Assembly: GCA_014380615.1 (NCBI GenBank)
Contig: JACMJM010000059.1
Span: 1 to 33,129 of the forward strand
Reading direction: 5' to 3'
DNA from: Sphingobacteriaceae bacterium
GTDB taxonomy: Bacteria > Bacteroidota > Bacteroidia > Sphingobacteriales > Sphingobacteriaceae
DNA length: 33,129 nt
Shown piece after piece: positions 1 to 7,096 of this stretch. The number at the start of each line of letters is the position of its first letter. Positions within the stretch are counted from its first letter, which is position 1. A program made the translations under genes and the position numbers. The notes beneath the pieces were generated by a model. That model did not search any database. It was given only the letters and a program-made list of their open reading frames with translations, and was not told the DNA's origin.

Positions 1-35
1 ACTGCGGTAACACGTGGGAGAGTAGGTCGGTGCCA
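1..35 (+). rRNA. rrf: 5S ribosomal RNA, 3' end (partial)
   Basis: The first 35 bases match the conserved 3' end of Bacteroidota 5S rRNA, ending GGGAGAGTAGGTCGGTGCC. The gene is cut by the window edge, so this is the tail of an rRNA operon read on the plus strand. A hairpin terminator follows at 74-98. The mature 3' end is placed by comparison with remembered 5S sequences and may be off by a few bases. Confidence 0.85.
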
Positions 36-73
36 AATCTTATTTCGCTCAAAAGCGATTAAGTCTTAAAGCT

Positions 74-98
74 CGTTAGTTTAACTAACGGGTTTTTT
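74..98 (+). terminator. Rho-independent terminator of the rRNA operon
   Basis: CGTTAGT (74-80), loop TTA, ACTAACG (84-90): a perfect 7-bp stem followed by GG and a run of T. It lies about 40 bases after the 5S end and is the expected stop for the rrn transcript. Confidence 0.8.
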
Positions 99-116
99 TG
101 TTTTTAGGGCTGCTTT

Positions 117-190
117 CGAGCAGAGAAGTTAAGCCCGCCAGCGCCAAGGGTACTGTCCGCCGCGGCGGATGGGAGAGTAGGTCGGTGCCA
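117..190 (+). pseudogene. 5S rRNA remnant, 5'-truncated (copy 2)
   Basis: From CAGAGAAGTTAAGCCC through GTCGGTGCCA this matches the 3' two thirds of 5S rRNA (loop A/helix III region to the 3' end). No 5' half is present between the first terminator and this point, so it cannot fold as a complete 5S RNA. The variable helix has changed to a GC-rich palindromic block at 154-168. Another hairpin terminator follows directly. Confidence 0.75.
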
Positions 191-195
191 AATTT

Positions 196-229
196 AATAA
201 AGCCTTTCAGGAAACTGAAGGGCTTTATT
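196..229 (+). terminator. Terminator following 5S remnant copy 2
   Basis: AATAAAGCCTTTCAG (196-210), GAAA tetraloop, CTGAAGGGCTTTATT (215-229): 15-bp stem with a single G-T pair. A related hairpin recurs at 450-480, and its 3' arm alone recurs at 277-288, showing that the terminator was duplicated together with the 5S fragments. Confidence 0.75.
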
Positions 230-233
230 GTTT

Positions 234-290
234 AGCCCGCCAGCGCCAAGGATACTGTGGACCGAAGCGGATGGGACTGAAGGGCTTTTT
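234..290 (+). pseudogene. 5S rRNA fragment fused to half a terminator (copy 3)
   Basis: Positions 234-276 repeat the AGCCCGCCAGCGCCAAG...GGATGGGA segment of copy 2 with several substitutions. At 277 the sequence jumps straight into CTGAAGGGCTTTTT, the 3' arm of the copy-2 terminator. The 3' end of 5S and the 5' arm of the hairpin are missing, which fits an internal deletion between short GA-rich matches. This is a decayed, non-functional copy. Confidence 0.65.
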
Positions 291-313
291 GGTTTATGGG
301 CTTTAAACTTACA

Positions 314-440
314 CTGGGTGGGTTATATCGGTAGCAACCACACCTGGCGGACGGATCTCCAGCCCGAAGGGGACCAATGGAACCGTCAGCGGCGGTGGAT
401 GGGAGGACAGAATGCTCGGGGTAGAATCTGAGCGGTGCCA
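314..440 (+). pseudogene. Degenerate full-length 5S rRNA remnant (copy 4)
   Basis: TGGGTGGGTTATATCGGTAG at 315-334 resembles the 5' half of 5S rRNA, and GCGGTGCCAAATTTT at 432-446 resembles its 3' end, about 127 bases apart, near 5S length. The middle is heavily diverged; conserved 5S blocks are hard to find. The hairpin at 450-480 follows, as after copy 2. The call relies on position and on the ends. Confidence 0.45.
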
Positions 441-449
441 AATTTTATC

Positions 450-480
450 AAAGCCTTCAGGAAACTGGGAGGCTTTTTTT
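450..480 (+). terminator. Terminator following 5S remnant copy 4
   Basis: AAAGCCTTCAG (450-460), GAAA loop, CTGGGAGGCTTT (465-476) with a one-base bulge, then a T run to 480. It is homologous to the hairpin at 196-229 and is the last element of the duplicated 5S/terminator array. Confidence 0.75.
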
Positions 481-532
481 ATCCCCAAAATTGAATGGAA
501 TACAATATTTAATGATTCTTACGGATCTCATA

Positions 533-548
533 TAAAACTATAGTTTTA
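533..548. promoter_or_regulatory. 16-bp perfect palindrome, possible operator
   Basis: TAAAACTATAGTTTTA is a perfect dyad about 50 bases upstream of the -7 box at 597-604 of the desaturase gene. Its position would suit an activator or a fatty-acid or temperature-responsive regulator. No regulator gene is adjacent. The stretch 481-622 holds nothing else apart from this and the promoter. Confidence 0.35.
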
Positions 549-596
549 CATCACTGTTTCTATTATACACTATGGCAAAGAATTCATTAATATCTT

Positions 597-604
597 TATC
601 TTTG
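597..604 (+). promoter_or_regulatory. Candidate Bacteroidota -7 box of the desaturase gene
   Basis: TATCTTTG fits the TAnnTTTG consensus used by the Bacteroidota primary sigma factor, 18 bases before the ATG at 623. No clear TTTG -33 element lies 19-21 bases further upstream, so the promoter is weak or needs an activator. Confidence 0.5.
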
Positions 605-622
605 CCTCTTTAACCAACAAGC

Positions 623-1606
623 ATGAACATCAATTACGGTGCAAGAAGAGAAGTAATGCAGCATATTGAAAAATATATGCTGGACAATATCGGGAACTAT
701 TTAAAACCCATCGATACGATTTGGCAGCCTGCTGACTTTTTGCCGGATTCTAGCAGCGAAAACTTTTTGCAGGAGGTAAAAGAGTTACAAGAAACGGCTA
801 AAGCCTTGCCGTATGATTTTTTTGCAGTACTTATCGGTGATACAATAACCGAAGAGGCTTTACCGACCTACGAATCGTGGCTGGCTACTGTAGAGGGTGT
901 ATCAAAGGACGAAGAGGGGGGCTGGATGAAGTGGTTAAGACACTGGACCGGTGAGGAAAATCGTCATGGCGATCTTTTGAACAAATACCTATATCTATCA
1001 GGTAGGGTAAATATGCGCCAAATGGAGATTTCTACACAGTATCTAATCGCAGACGGCTTTGATATCGGCACTGACAGAGATCCATACCGCAATTTTATCT
1101 ATACTAGTTTTCAGGAGCTGGCTACAAATGTATCACACAGACGGGTAGCTTCTTTGGCGAAAAAAGAGGGGGATGTTTTGCTATCAAAAATGTGTGGTTT
1201 TATTGCAGGCGATGAAGCAAGGCATGCAAAGGCATATACCGATTTTATCTATCAGATTATGCAGGTTGATGCAAATGAAGTAATGCTTGCATTTGAGGAT
1301 ATGATGCGTAAGAAAATAGTAATGCCCGCACATTTTCTCAGGGAACTTGGAAAAAAAGCAGGCGAAACTTTTACTCATTTCGCCGATGCCGCACAACGTT
1401 TGGGCGTATATACAGCCATTGACTACGTTGATATTTTGCGAGATCTTATAAAGGAATGGGAAATAGAAAAGGTAACCGGACTGGACGACTCGGGAGAGCG
1501 GGCAAGAGATTATATTCTTAGATTACCAGACCGTTTAATCAGGCTGGCCGAACGGATTAAAGCACCAACTTTACAATATCAATTTAGCTGGATACAAGGA
1601 ATGTAA
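623..1606 (+). CDS. Acyl-ACP desaturase (ferritin-like di-iron)
   Basis: This is a 327-residue soluble fatty-acid desaturase of the plant-type stearoyl-ACP family. It introduces a double bond into acyl chains carried on acyl carrier protein, using O2 and reduced ferredoxin. The di-iron site is visible: EENRHG at residues 111-116 and DEARH at 197-201, with additional ligand candidates E165 and H172. These two E-x-x-H motifs are diagnostic of the family, and the length is typical. There is no membrane segment, which separates it from membrane DesA/OLE1 enzymes. It stands alone between the 5S array and a convergent minus-strand cluster, with a -7 box just upstream and a hairpin terminator just downstream. 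The ATG at 623 follows the promoter; the next Met (residue 12) is possible but less well placed. The position of the introduced double bond cannot be read from sequence. Confidence 0.93.
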   Translation: MNINYGARREVMQHIEKYMLDNIGNYLKPIDTIWQPADFLPDSSSENFLQEVKELQETAKALPYDFFAVLIGDTITEEALPTYESWLATVEGVSKDEEGGWMKWLRHWTGEENRHGDLLNKYLYLSGRVNMRQMEISTQYLIADGFDIGTDRDPYRNFIYTSFQELATNVSHRRVASLAKKEGDVLLSKMCGFIAGDEARHAKAYTDFIYQIMQVDANEVMLAFEDMMRKKIVMPAHFLRELGKKAGETFTHFADAAQRLGVYTAIDYVDILRDLIKEWEIEKVTGLDDSGERARDYILRLPDRLIRLAERIKAPTLQYQFSWIQGM

Positions 1607-1610
1607 TATG

Positions 1611-1636
1611 AGGGGAGTCATTGCTCCCCTTTTTTA
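1611..1636 (+). terminator. Terminator of the desaturase gene
   Basis: AGGGGAG (1611-1617), loop TCATTG, CTCCCCT (1624-1630), then TTTTT. It starts five bases after the desaturase stop. Its T run overlaps the stop codon of the convergent small ORF at 1634. Confidence 0.85.
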
Positions 1637-1906
1637 TTCTGTTGCATCATCAATATAATCTTCGCCTTGCTTTCTGCCATCCACCCAATCGGGCTCATTG
1701 CCGCTTTCGATAGGGTTTGGATTTATTCCATTACTGTTTGAGTTATTGATAATGAACTTTTCGTTATCGACACCTTCCCGCTGCTCCTGATTCGGATAAG
1801 GATTATTTTCCTGGCTTTCCGGTTCGTTTATATTCTCAGGATGTTGTTTCCCTATATATGATTCTTTTTGGGTTAACCGTGAAGGTATTTTATCGTTTTC
1901 AGACAT
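1634..1906 (-). CDS. Small hydrophilic Asn/Glu/Pro-rich protein
   Basis: A 90-residue ORF with no family I recognise. It is rich in Asn, Glu, Pro, Gln and Gly, has no hydrophobic segment and no cysteine, and looks intrinsically disordered. It lies 54 bases downstream of the transglutaminase-like gene on the same strand, so it may be the last gene of that operon. A disordered Gln/Lys/Asn-containing peptide could in principle be a substrate of the neighbouring transglutaminase or ATP-grasp proteins, but that is speculation. The ORF is real enough to list because it is long for this AT-rich stretch, fills the gap neatly and ends at the desaturase terminator. Conservation in relatives would decide. 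Confidence 0.55.
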   Translation of the reverse strand: MSENDKIPSRLTQKESYIGKQHPENINEPESQENNPYPNQEQREGVDNEKFIINNSNSNGINPNPIESGNEPDWVDGRKQGEDYIDDATE

Positions 1907-1960
1907 AAGAATTTTCCATTGGTTCAGAATATAACCGCCGGGAATTTTTTTTGTTGAAAT

Positions 1961-2926
1961 TTATTGCTGTTGCTGCTGCTGTTGCTCCATACGTTCAGTA
2001 TATAATTTGAAGCTGTTTACCGTGAAGCCCGAGGGTTTTTCTATCGGCACATCGATAAGATCGGTGACCTCCGGCACATCATCTTCATACGATACTGAAA
2101 CCGAAACTTCAAGCTGATGTCTTGCCTGTCCTTTATATACGCCCTTAACTGGCGTGCAATCGGGAAAGTTTCTTCCGACTGCAAGTCGCACGTGTGTTTC
2201 ATTGGCAACGCAATTATTAGTGGGATCAAGCCCGAGCCATCCATAACCAGGAAGGAATGTTTCAACCCATGCGTGCGTAGCACCTTCTCCTCTCATCCCA
2301 TTTCTGTTCGGGCAGATATAACCGCTCACGTAGCGTGAAGGGATGTTCACTAACCGTAACATTACCAACAAAATATGAGCAAAATCCTGGCAAACTCCTG
2401 CTTTTAGTTTCCATACTTCGTCTAAACGGGTCTCAACTGTGGTGATACCTGGTATATATTTGAAGTTCTCAAATACATACTTAGTGTATCTCAAGGCTGT
2501 TTGATAAGGCGTTTCGTTTATTATACGCTCTCTTTCTACGATTTCTTTTAACTCGTTAAGTCCTTCAAAATGCTCTTGTAGCAAATAATCAACATAAGGA
2601 ATTTTGTTTTTAATAGACTCCAGGTCGATCCATTGATTGGAAGCAAACATGTCATCTACAGGGAGCGTTTTATGTTGCGTTGCAACCAGAAGTTTAGAAT
2701 AAATTTCTAATTCGGTATGAGGCATATAATGGGTGAAGTTACCCACCTGATTGCCAAAATAATCCTGATAAATTTCTATGTTAGGTTCGCCGCTTATCTT
2801 CAGGTCGTGCCTTAATACCTCCTGATACTCGTCGTTAATCGGAAATAAAATTATCTGATTCGCACTATCCCTGACATGTCCGGTATAAGTATAACGCGTT
2901 ATATGCTTGATTTTAAACTGTGGCAT
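1961..2926 (-). CDS. Transglutaminase-like cysteine protease-fold protein
   Basis: A 321-residue protein of the bacterial transglutaminase-like superfamily. Residues 1-90 form the usual beta-rich N-terminal domain, and the core follows at about 140-260. The catalytic triad is visible: C179 in GVCQDFAH, H218 in THAWVE and D234 in GLDPTNN. Such proteins cleave or form amide bonds; the substrate of this branch is unknown. It lies 17 bases downstream of an alpha-E gene, which itself follows an ATP-grasp gene, the classic order of a widespread but poorly characterised cassette predicted to make or modify peptides. No signal peptide or membrane span is seen, so it should be cytoplasmic. Oddly, the protein ends in seven consecutive glutamines (codons at 1964-1984), a tail not expected for the family and a potential self-substrate for a transglutaminase. 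Confidence 0.88.
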   Translation of the reverse strand: MPQFKIKHITRYTYTGHVRDSANQIILFPINDEYQEVLRHDLKISGEPNIEIYQDYFGNQVGNFTHYMPHTELEIYSKLLVATQHKTLPVDDMFASNQWIDLESIKNKIPYVDYLLQEHFEGLNELKEIVERERIINETPYQTALRYTKYVFENFKYIPGITTVETRLDEVWKLKAGVCQDFAHILLVMLRLVNIPSRYVSGYICPNRNGMRGEGATHAWVETFLPGYGWLGLDPTNNCVANETHVRLAVGRNFPDCTPVKGVYKGQARHQLEVSVSVSYEDDVPEVTDLIDVPIEKPSGFTVNSFKLYTERMEQQQQQQQ

Positions 2927-2943
2927 TTTAGATTTGATAAATC

Positions 2944-3879
2944 TTATGAGTATGCAAAGTATTGTATATTTAACGCATCGCCTATAGAATACAAATCTTT
3001 TTTTATGGAGTACAGGTATGGGTGCATGCCTTCTTCTCTTATTGATTGCAAAGTGCTGTATTTTATTCTGCTTTCTAACCGGCCGATAAGTATCGAGATC
3101 TCTTTAATCTCGGATAGGTTATTATTAACTCTTAAGCGCTCGAGATAACTTGAAATGTGGTTAACAGAGTAAAGTACAGACCGGGGGAAATCGTTATTTA
3201 AAACCACCAGTTCGAGAACGTTCTCGGCCTCGAAGCCCTGCCGATAAGTTTTGAGATAAAGCTCATAGCCCCCTAATGATAATAAAAGGTGTTTCCAATA
3301 CGATGTATCCGTCAGTAAATCAGGATCATTGTTAATGGTTCCAAACTTAACGTCGAGGATATCGGCAGATTGAATGCTTCTTTCGAGGTATTTCCCAATG
3401 TTCATAAAGCTGCTTCCTTCGCCTCTTTCCATAGTAACTTCAGCGGTTCCGCAATAAAGCATTCCTTGTCTGATCAAAATATCAAGCGCAGAAATCGGAT
3501 CGTCTTTTTTGAGGTATGATATCAGTTTGTTGTCTTTTATTAAATGGTAATACTCATTTAAGCACTGCCATAAATCCTTTGTTATATGATCCTGAACACT
3601 TCGGGCATTTTCTCTCGCAAAGGTAATCATGTTAATAATGGAGTTCGGATTTTCTTTTCCGGCTATCATGTAGAGTAATACATCCCTGCTGTTATGCTCT
3701 ATTTTTTCGATGTCTTCATCTTCAAGCTTTGTATAAAGCTTAATTACGGGCCGCCACGTAAATTCATGTATTGAATCTTGAGAAGACGCGTAATTGATCT
3801 TCATCATCCTTAAAATACCATCACTGCGTTCTACATAACGGCTTAACCAGTATAAATTTGCTGCTACTCTACTTAACAT
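2944..3879 (-). CDS. Alpha-E domain protein (DUF403)
   Basis: A 311-residue, largely alpha-helical protein. The opening MLSRVAANLYWLSRYVERSD is the hallmark N-terminus of the alpha-E family (formerly DUF403), and the length is normal. The biochemical role is unknown. In many bacteria alpha-E proteins are encoded beside, or fused to, circularly permuted ATP-grasp proteins and transglutaminase-like proteins, as here. Spacing is 9 bases from the ATP-grasp stop and 17 bases to the transglutaminase start, so co-transcription is very likely. No catalytic motif stands out; a scaffolding or substrate-binding role is inference. Confidence 0.9.
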   Translation of the reverse strand: MLSRVAANLYWLSRYVERSDGILRMMKINYASSQDSIHEFTWRPVIKLYTKLEDEDIEKIEHNSRDVLLYMIAGKENPNSIINMITFARENARSVQDHITKDLWQCLNEYYHLIKDNKLISYLKKDDPISALDILIRQGMLYCGTAEVTMERGEGSSFMNIGKYLERSIQSADILDVKFGTINNDPDLLTDTSYWKHLLLSLGGYELYLKTYRQGFEAENVLELVVLNNDFPRSVLYSVNHISSYLERLRVNNNLSEIKEISILIGRLESRIKYSTLQSIREEGMHPYLYSIKKDLYSIGDALNIQYFAYS

Positions 3880-3888
3880 TCGTTTGAT

Positions 3889-5340
3889 TTATGAAGCCAG
3901 GACCCAGGTGTCTTTACTACCACCACCCTGTGAACTATTTACAACCATTGATCCTTCGGTCAATGCCACTCTTGTCAATCCGCCCGGTACAATTTCAATT
4001 CCATTCGGGCCACAAAGTGCGAAGGGCCGTAAGTCTATCCTTCGGGGCATCAGGCTCCCGTTCATGTAACATGGTGCCGCAGACAGGCTGATAGTTGGTT
4101 GCGCAATAAACTGGCGGGGGTCTTTAAGTATTTCTTCTTTATATGCCGCGATCTCGGAATCGCTGGCAGCATATCCCATTAACATTCCATAACCACCGCT
4201 GCCGTTTGTTTTCTTAACAACCATTGTCTGAATATTTTCAAAAACGTATTCTTTATGTTCCTGGTTACCTAATTGATATGTGGGTACGTTCTTTAATAAA
4301 GGCTCCTCATTCAGGTAATATTTGATCATATCCGGAACGTAAGAATAAATGGCTTTATCATCGGCTACACCATTGCCAACGGCATTTACAATAGCCACGT
4401 TTCCTTTTCTGTATGCGCTCATCAGCCCGGCTACGCCAAGAATGCTTCCGGGATTGAATACCAGCGGGTCAAGGTATTCATCATCAACCCGTCTGTAAAT
4501 TACATCTACCTGCTGGCGGCCATTAGTGGTTTTCATGTAAACTTTATGATTGTCTACCATTAAATCCCTCCCTTCAACTAATTCTACTCCCATTAAGCGG
4601 GCCAGAGTAGTATGCTCGAAATAGGCGGAGTTGTAAACGCCAGGGCTAAGTAACACGATGTTGGGGTTGGAAATTTGCCTCGGGGAAATTGCCAGAAGGT
4701 TTTTATATAAAATGCCGGGATATTCTGTAACACTTCTTACTCTGCATTGCGGAAGCAGATCGGGGAAAAGCCGTTTTGTTATTTCCCGGTTTTCGAGCAT
4801 ATAACTTACGCCGGAAGGGGTTCGTAAGTTATCTTCCAATACATAATAAGTGCCGTCACTATCGCGAATAAGATCTATTCCTGCTATGTGAACATAAATA
4901 TCATAGGGGACGGCAACGTTAAACATTTCCCTAAGGAAATGCGGACATGAATAAATCATATCTATAGGAATAATGCCATCTTTTACGATAAACATATTGC
5001 TATAAATGTCTTTAAGGAAAATGTTCAATGCTTTGAGCCGCTGTTTGATGCCAGCTTCTATAAATGTCCACTCGGAAGCTGTTATAATTCTGGGTATAAT
5101 ATCAAATGGGAAGATTTTTTCGATACCTTCTCCGCTATTGTAAACTGTAAAGGTAATGCCCTGGCTCATGAAGAGTCTTTTAGCAAGTTCTTCTTTCTTA
5201 TTCAGGTCGTCGATAGACTCTTTTGATAAATAATCTATAACTTTTTGATATGGGGCGCGGATATTATGTTCTGTACTGAACATTTCATCCCAAGTATTTG
5301 AGGTTAATTCATACTTATTCAAAAAATTCGCTCCACTCAT
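3889..5340 (-). CDS. Circularly permuted ATP-grasp protein (DUF404/DUF407)
   Basis: A 483-residue protein of the circularly permuted ATP-grasp type. Recognisable blocks are the central VLEDNLRTPSGVSYMLENR stretch, the Gly-rich TNGSGGYGMLMG loop, and MPRRIDLRPFAL near the C-terminus. ATP-grasp enzymes activate a carboxylate as an acyl phosphate and join it to an amine or thiol; published comparative-genomic work predicts that this branch makes peptides or modifies proteins, but its substrate is not established. It is the first gene of a three-gene cassette with alpha-E and transglutaminase-like genes. No strong promoter was found in the 105-base AT-rich gap upstream; TATATTTA shortly before the ATG is a near match to the -7 consensus. 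The start at 5340 gives the normal family length. Confidence 0.9.
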   Translation of the reverse strand: MSGANFLNKYELTSNTWDEMFSTEHNIRAPYQKVIDYLSKESIDDLNKKEELAKRLFMSQGITFTVYNSGEGIEKIFPFDIIPRIITASEWTFIEAGIKQRLKALNIFLKDIYSNMFIVKDGIIPIDMIYSCPHFLREMFNVAVPYDIYVHIAGIDLIRDSDGTYYVLEDNLRTPSGVSYMLENREITKRLFPDLLPQCRVRSVTEYPGILYKNLLAISPRQISNPNIVLLSPGVYNSAYFEHTTLARLMGVELVEGRDLMVDNHKVYMKTTNGRQQVDVIYRRVDDEYLDPLVFNPGSILGVAGLMSAYRKGNVAIVNAVGNGVADDKAIYSYVPDMIKYYLNEEPLLKNVPTYQLGNQEHKEYVFENIQTMVVKKTNGSGGYGMLMGYAASDSEIAAYKEEILKDPRQFIAQPTISLSAAPCYMNGSLMPRRIDLRPFALCGPNGIEIVPGGLTRVALTEGSMVVNSSQGGGSKDTWVLAS

Positions 5341-5445
5341 ATGTAAAAAATTCGGTTTTTGTAAATATATGAGAAAAAATATTTAAAAATCTCATAGGTT
5401 TCAACTTAATAATGTTAAATATGTAATTTTTTGAATAAAGTCACA

Positions 5446-6639
5446 CTAGGTTTCAGTGGTTTTGGTTAAAGTAGTTAAAATTGTAGTACATGCTGTACGA
5501 ATCTCAGCTTCGGAAATAATTAAGGGGGGGGCTAGCCTTAAAGCGGTGTCGCAGTGTAAAAACCAATCTATAATAAGGCCTTGTTCTGCGGCCGCTTTAC
5601 AAACCTCCTCCACAAGCTCAAATGAATCTAGTTGCAGGGCCAGCATTAATCCTCTTCCGCGCACCTCTTTTATCAACGGATGAACAAGTAATTCACGAAA
5701 TAGGGATTCTTTTTGATCCACATCACGCATAAGATTCTCTTCAAGCAATACTTCGAGAGTTGCCAGGCCTGCGGCGCAGCATACCGGGTGCCCGCCAAAA
5801 GTTGTGATATGTCCCAGGATTGGATTTTCAGTAAGCGAGTTCATTATTTCACGGCTGGAAATAAAGGCTCCTATCGGCATTCCTCCTCCTATTCCTTTTG
5901 CTGATAAAAGGATATCGGGACTTATGTCGAAATGCTCGAATGCGAATAGTTTTCCGGTGCGGCCGAATCCGGTTTGTATCTCATCAAGAATCAATAAGGT
6001 TCCTGTTTCTGCGCAGCGTTTCCTTAAAGCTTGCATATACTTCCTTTCAGGAACCCGAATACCGGCTTCACCCTGTATGGTTTCAATAATAATGCAGGCG
6101 GTCTCAGAATTGATGGCTTCGAGATCGCTAAAATCATTAAAATTTATAAACGAAATATCAGGTAAAAGTGGTTGAAAAGCTTCTTTGAAATAATCATTTC
6201 CCATCACACTTAGGGCACCGTGCGTACTTCCGTGATAGGCATTGTGGCACGAAATGATTTTTTTTCGTCCGGTATATCTTTTAGCCAGTTTCAAAGCACC
6301 TTCGGTGGCTTCGGCTCCCGAGTTTACAAAATAAACGGAATTTAAATTGTGCGGTAAAACTGAAACCAGTTTTACCGCAAATTTCACTTGAGGAGCCTGA
6401 ACAAACTCGCCATACACGGTAAGGTGCATATATCGGTCTACCTGATCTTTTATGGCCTTAACCACATGGGGATGCCGGTGGCCTACATTACTTACGGCGA
6501 ACCCGGATACCAGATCCATGTATTTTCTGCCATCGGGGCTATATAAATAAATACCTTCCGCCCGCTCAATTTCTAATAGGCGTGGGGTTGATGAGGTTTG
6601 CGCATTATTGAGTAGAAATAATTGCCGGAGGTTTAGCAT
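5446..6639 (-). CDS. Class-III PLP aminotransferase
   Basis: A 397-residue fold-type I, class-III aminotransferase of the acetylornithine/ornithine/4-aminobutyrate group. The PLP lysine is K248 in LLSAKGIGGGMPIG and the PLP-nitrogen Asp is D219 in LILDEIQTGFGRTG. The phosphate-binding NSGAEATEGALKLAK block is at about residues 107-120. The amino donor cannot be settled from sequence; there are no arg or gab genes beside it. An in-frame ATG at 6720 would add 27 residues, but it lies inside the upstream gene and across its terminator hairpin (6648-6684), so I place the start at 6639, where the protein begins MLNLRQLF. It is therefore likely a separate transcription unit. Confidence 0.88.
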   Translation of the reverse strand: MLNLRQLFLLNNAQTSSTPRLLEIERAEGIYLYSPDGRKYMDLVSGFAVSNVGHRHPHVVKAIKDQVDRYMHLTVYGEFVQAPQVKFAVKLVSVLPHNLNSVYFVNSGAEATEGALKLAKRYTGRKKIISCHNAYHGSTHGALSVMGNDYFKEAFQPLLPDISFINFNDFSDLEAINSETACIIIETIQGEAGIRVPERKYMQALRKRCAETGTLLILDEIQTGFGRTGKLFAFEHFDISPDILLSAKGIGGGMPIGAFISSREIMNSLTENPILGHITTFGGHPVCCAAGLATLEVLLEENLMRDVDQKESLFRELLVHPLIKEVRGRGLMLALQLDSFELVEEVCKAAAEQGLIIDWFLHCDTALRLAPPLIISEAEIRTACTTILTTLTKTTET

Positions 6640-6647
6640 TAGCCAAA

Positions 6648-6684
6648 AATACAAAAGCCCCAAATGGTTTGAGGCTTTTGTATT
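6648..6684 (-). terminator. Hairpin terminator after the ECF-module 136-aa gene
   Basis: AATACAAAAGCC (6648-6659) pairs perfectly with GGCTTTTGTATT (6673-6684), a 12-bp stem beginning at the stop codon of the 136-aa gene. A T-rich run follows on both strands, so it may work in both directions. It also argues against the long start of the aminotransferase gene. Confidence 0.7.
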
Positions 6685-7093
6685 AGTTATTTTTTTTATT
6701 CTTCCTCGGAAGATGTTCAATCAATTGTTGCATAAACTCTCGTTCCGCGGGATAAACCATAGCTGCTTTTTGCCTGGGTAAAACTTTTACAAATTCCTGG
6801 CGGTATCGTTTTTTAATCTCCAGCATTTCGGTTTCAATGGAAAGATCATCAACCGGGGTAGTAGCAGACTGTTTGAAAGCTTTGCGCTGTTGATTTCTTT
6901 TAATCGCCAACTCTCGCATATCATTTCGATAATTGTTGTAAACAGGCCAGAATTTTTGAGATTCTTCAGGCGAAAGGTCAAGTTTTTGGGTGATAAAAGC
7001 CGCCCTTACAGATTCTATATTTTTTTCGTGCTGAGCCATAGCAGGGAGCGATAAGCTAATGCTAAATATCAGGCTGTATATCCAGATTTTCAT
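6683..7093 (-). CDS. Secreted Spy/LTXXQ-like small protein of an ECF sigma module
   Basis: A 136-residue protein with a clear signal peptide: a hydrophobic stretch at about residues 4-20 ending in AMAQ, predicting periplasmic export. The mature part is charged and helical (LDLSPEESQKFWPVYNNY, then many Lys/Arg/Glu), resembling Spy/CpxP-type proteins with an LTxxQ-like start (here LSPEES). It is the third gene of a sigma factor / membrane protein / small secreted protein operon, three bases after its neighbour. In Bacteroidota such proteins are often labelled sensors of ECF sigma factors. A role in envelope stress sensing or periplasmic chaperoning is inference from fold and context. Confidence 0.72.
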   Translation of the reverse strand: MKIWIYSLIFSISLSLPAMAQHEKNIESVRAAFITQKLDLSPEESQKFWPVYNNYRNDMRELAIKRNQQRKAFKQSATTPVDDLSIETEMLEIKKRYRQEFVKVLPRQKAAMVYPAEREFMQQLIEHLPRKNKKNN

Positions 7094-7096
7094 TTT

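Noticed and set aside
228..441. Two opposite-strand open frames of 67 and 69 codons
   Set aside because: Both lie over the decayed 5S/terminator array and have no family resemblance; the frames arise from GC-rich rRNA remnants.
5804..6175. 123-codon plus-strand frame
   Set aside because: It is antisense to the aminotransferase coding region, which has intact catalytic motifs.
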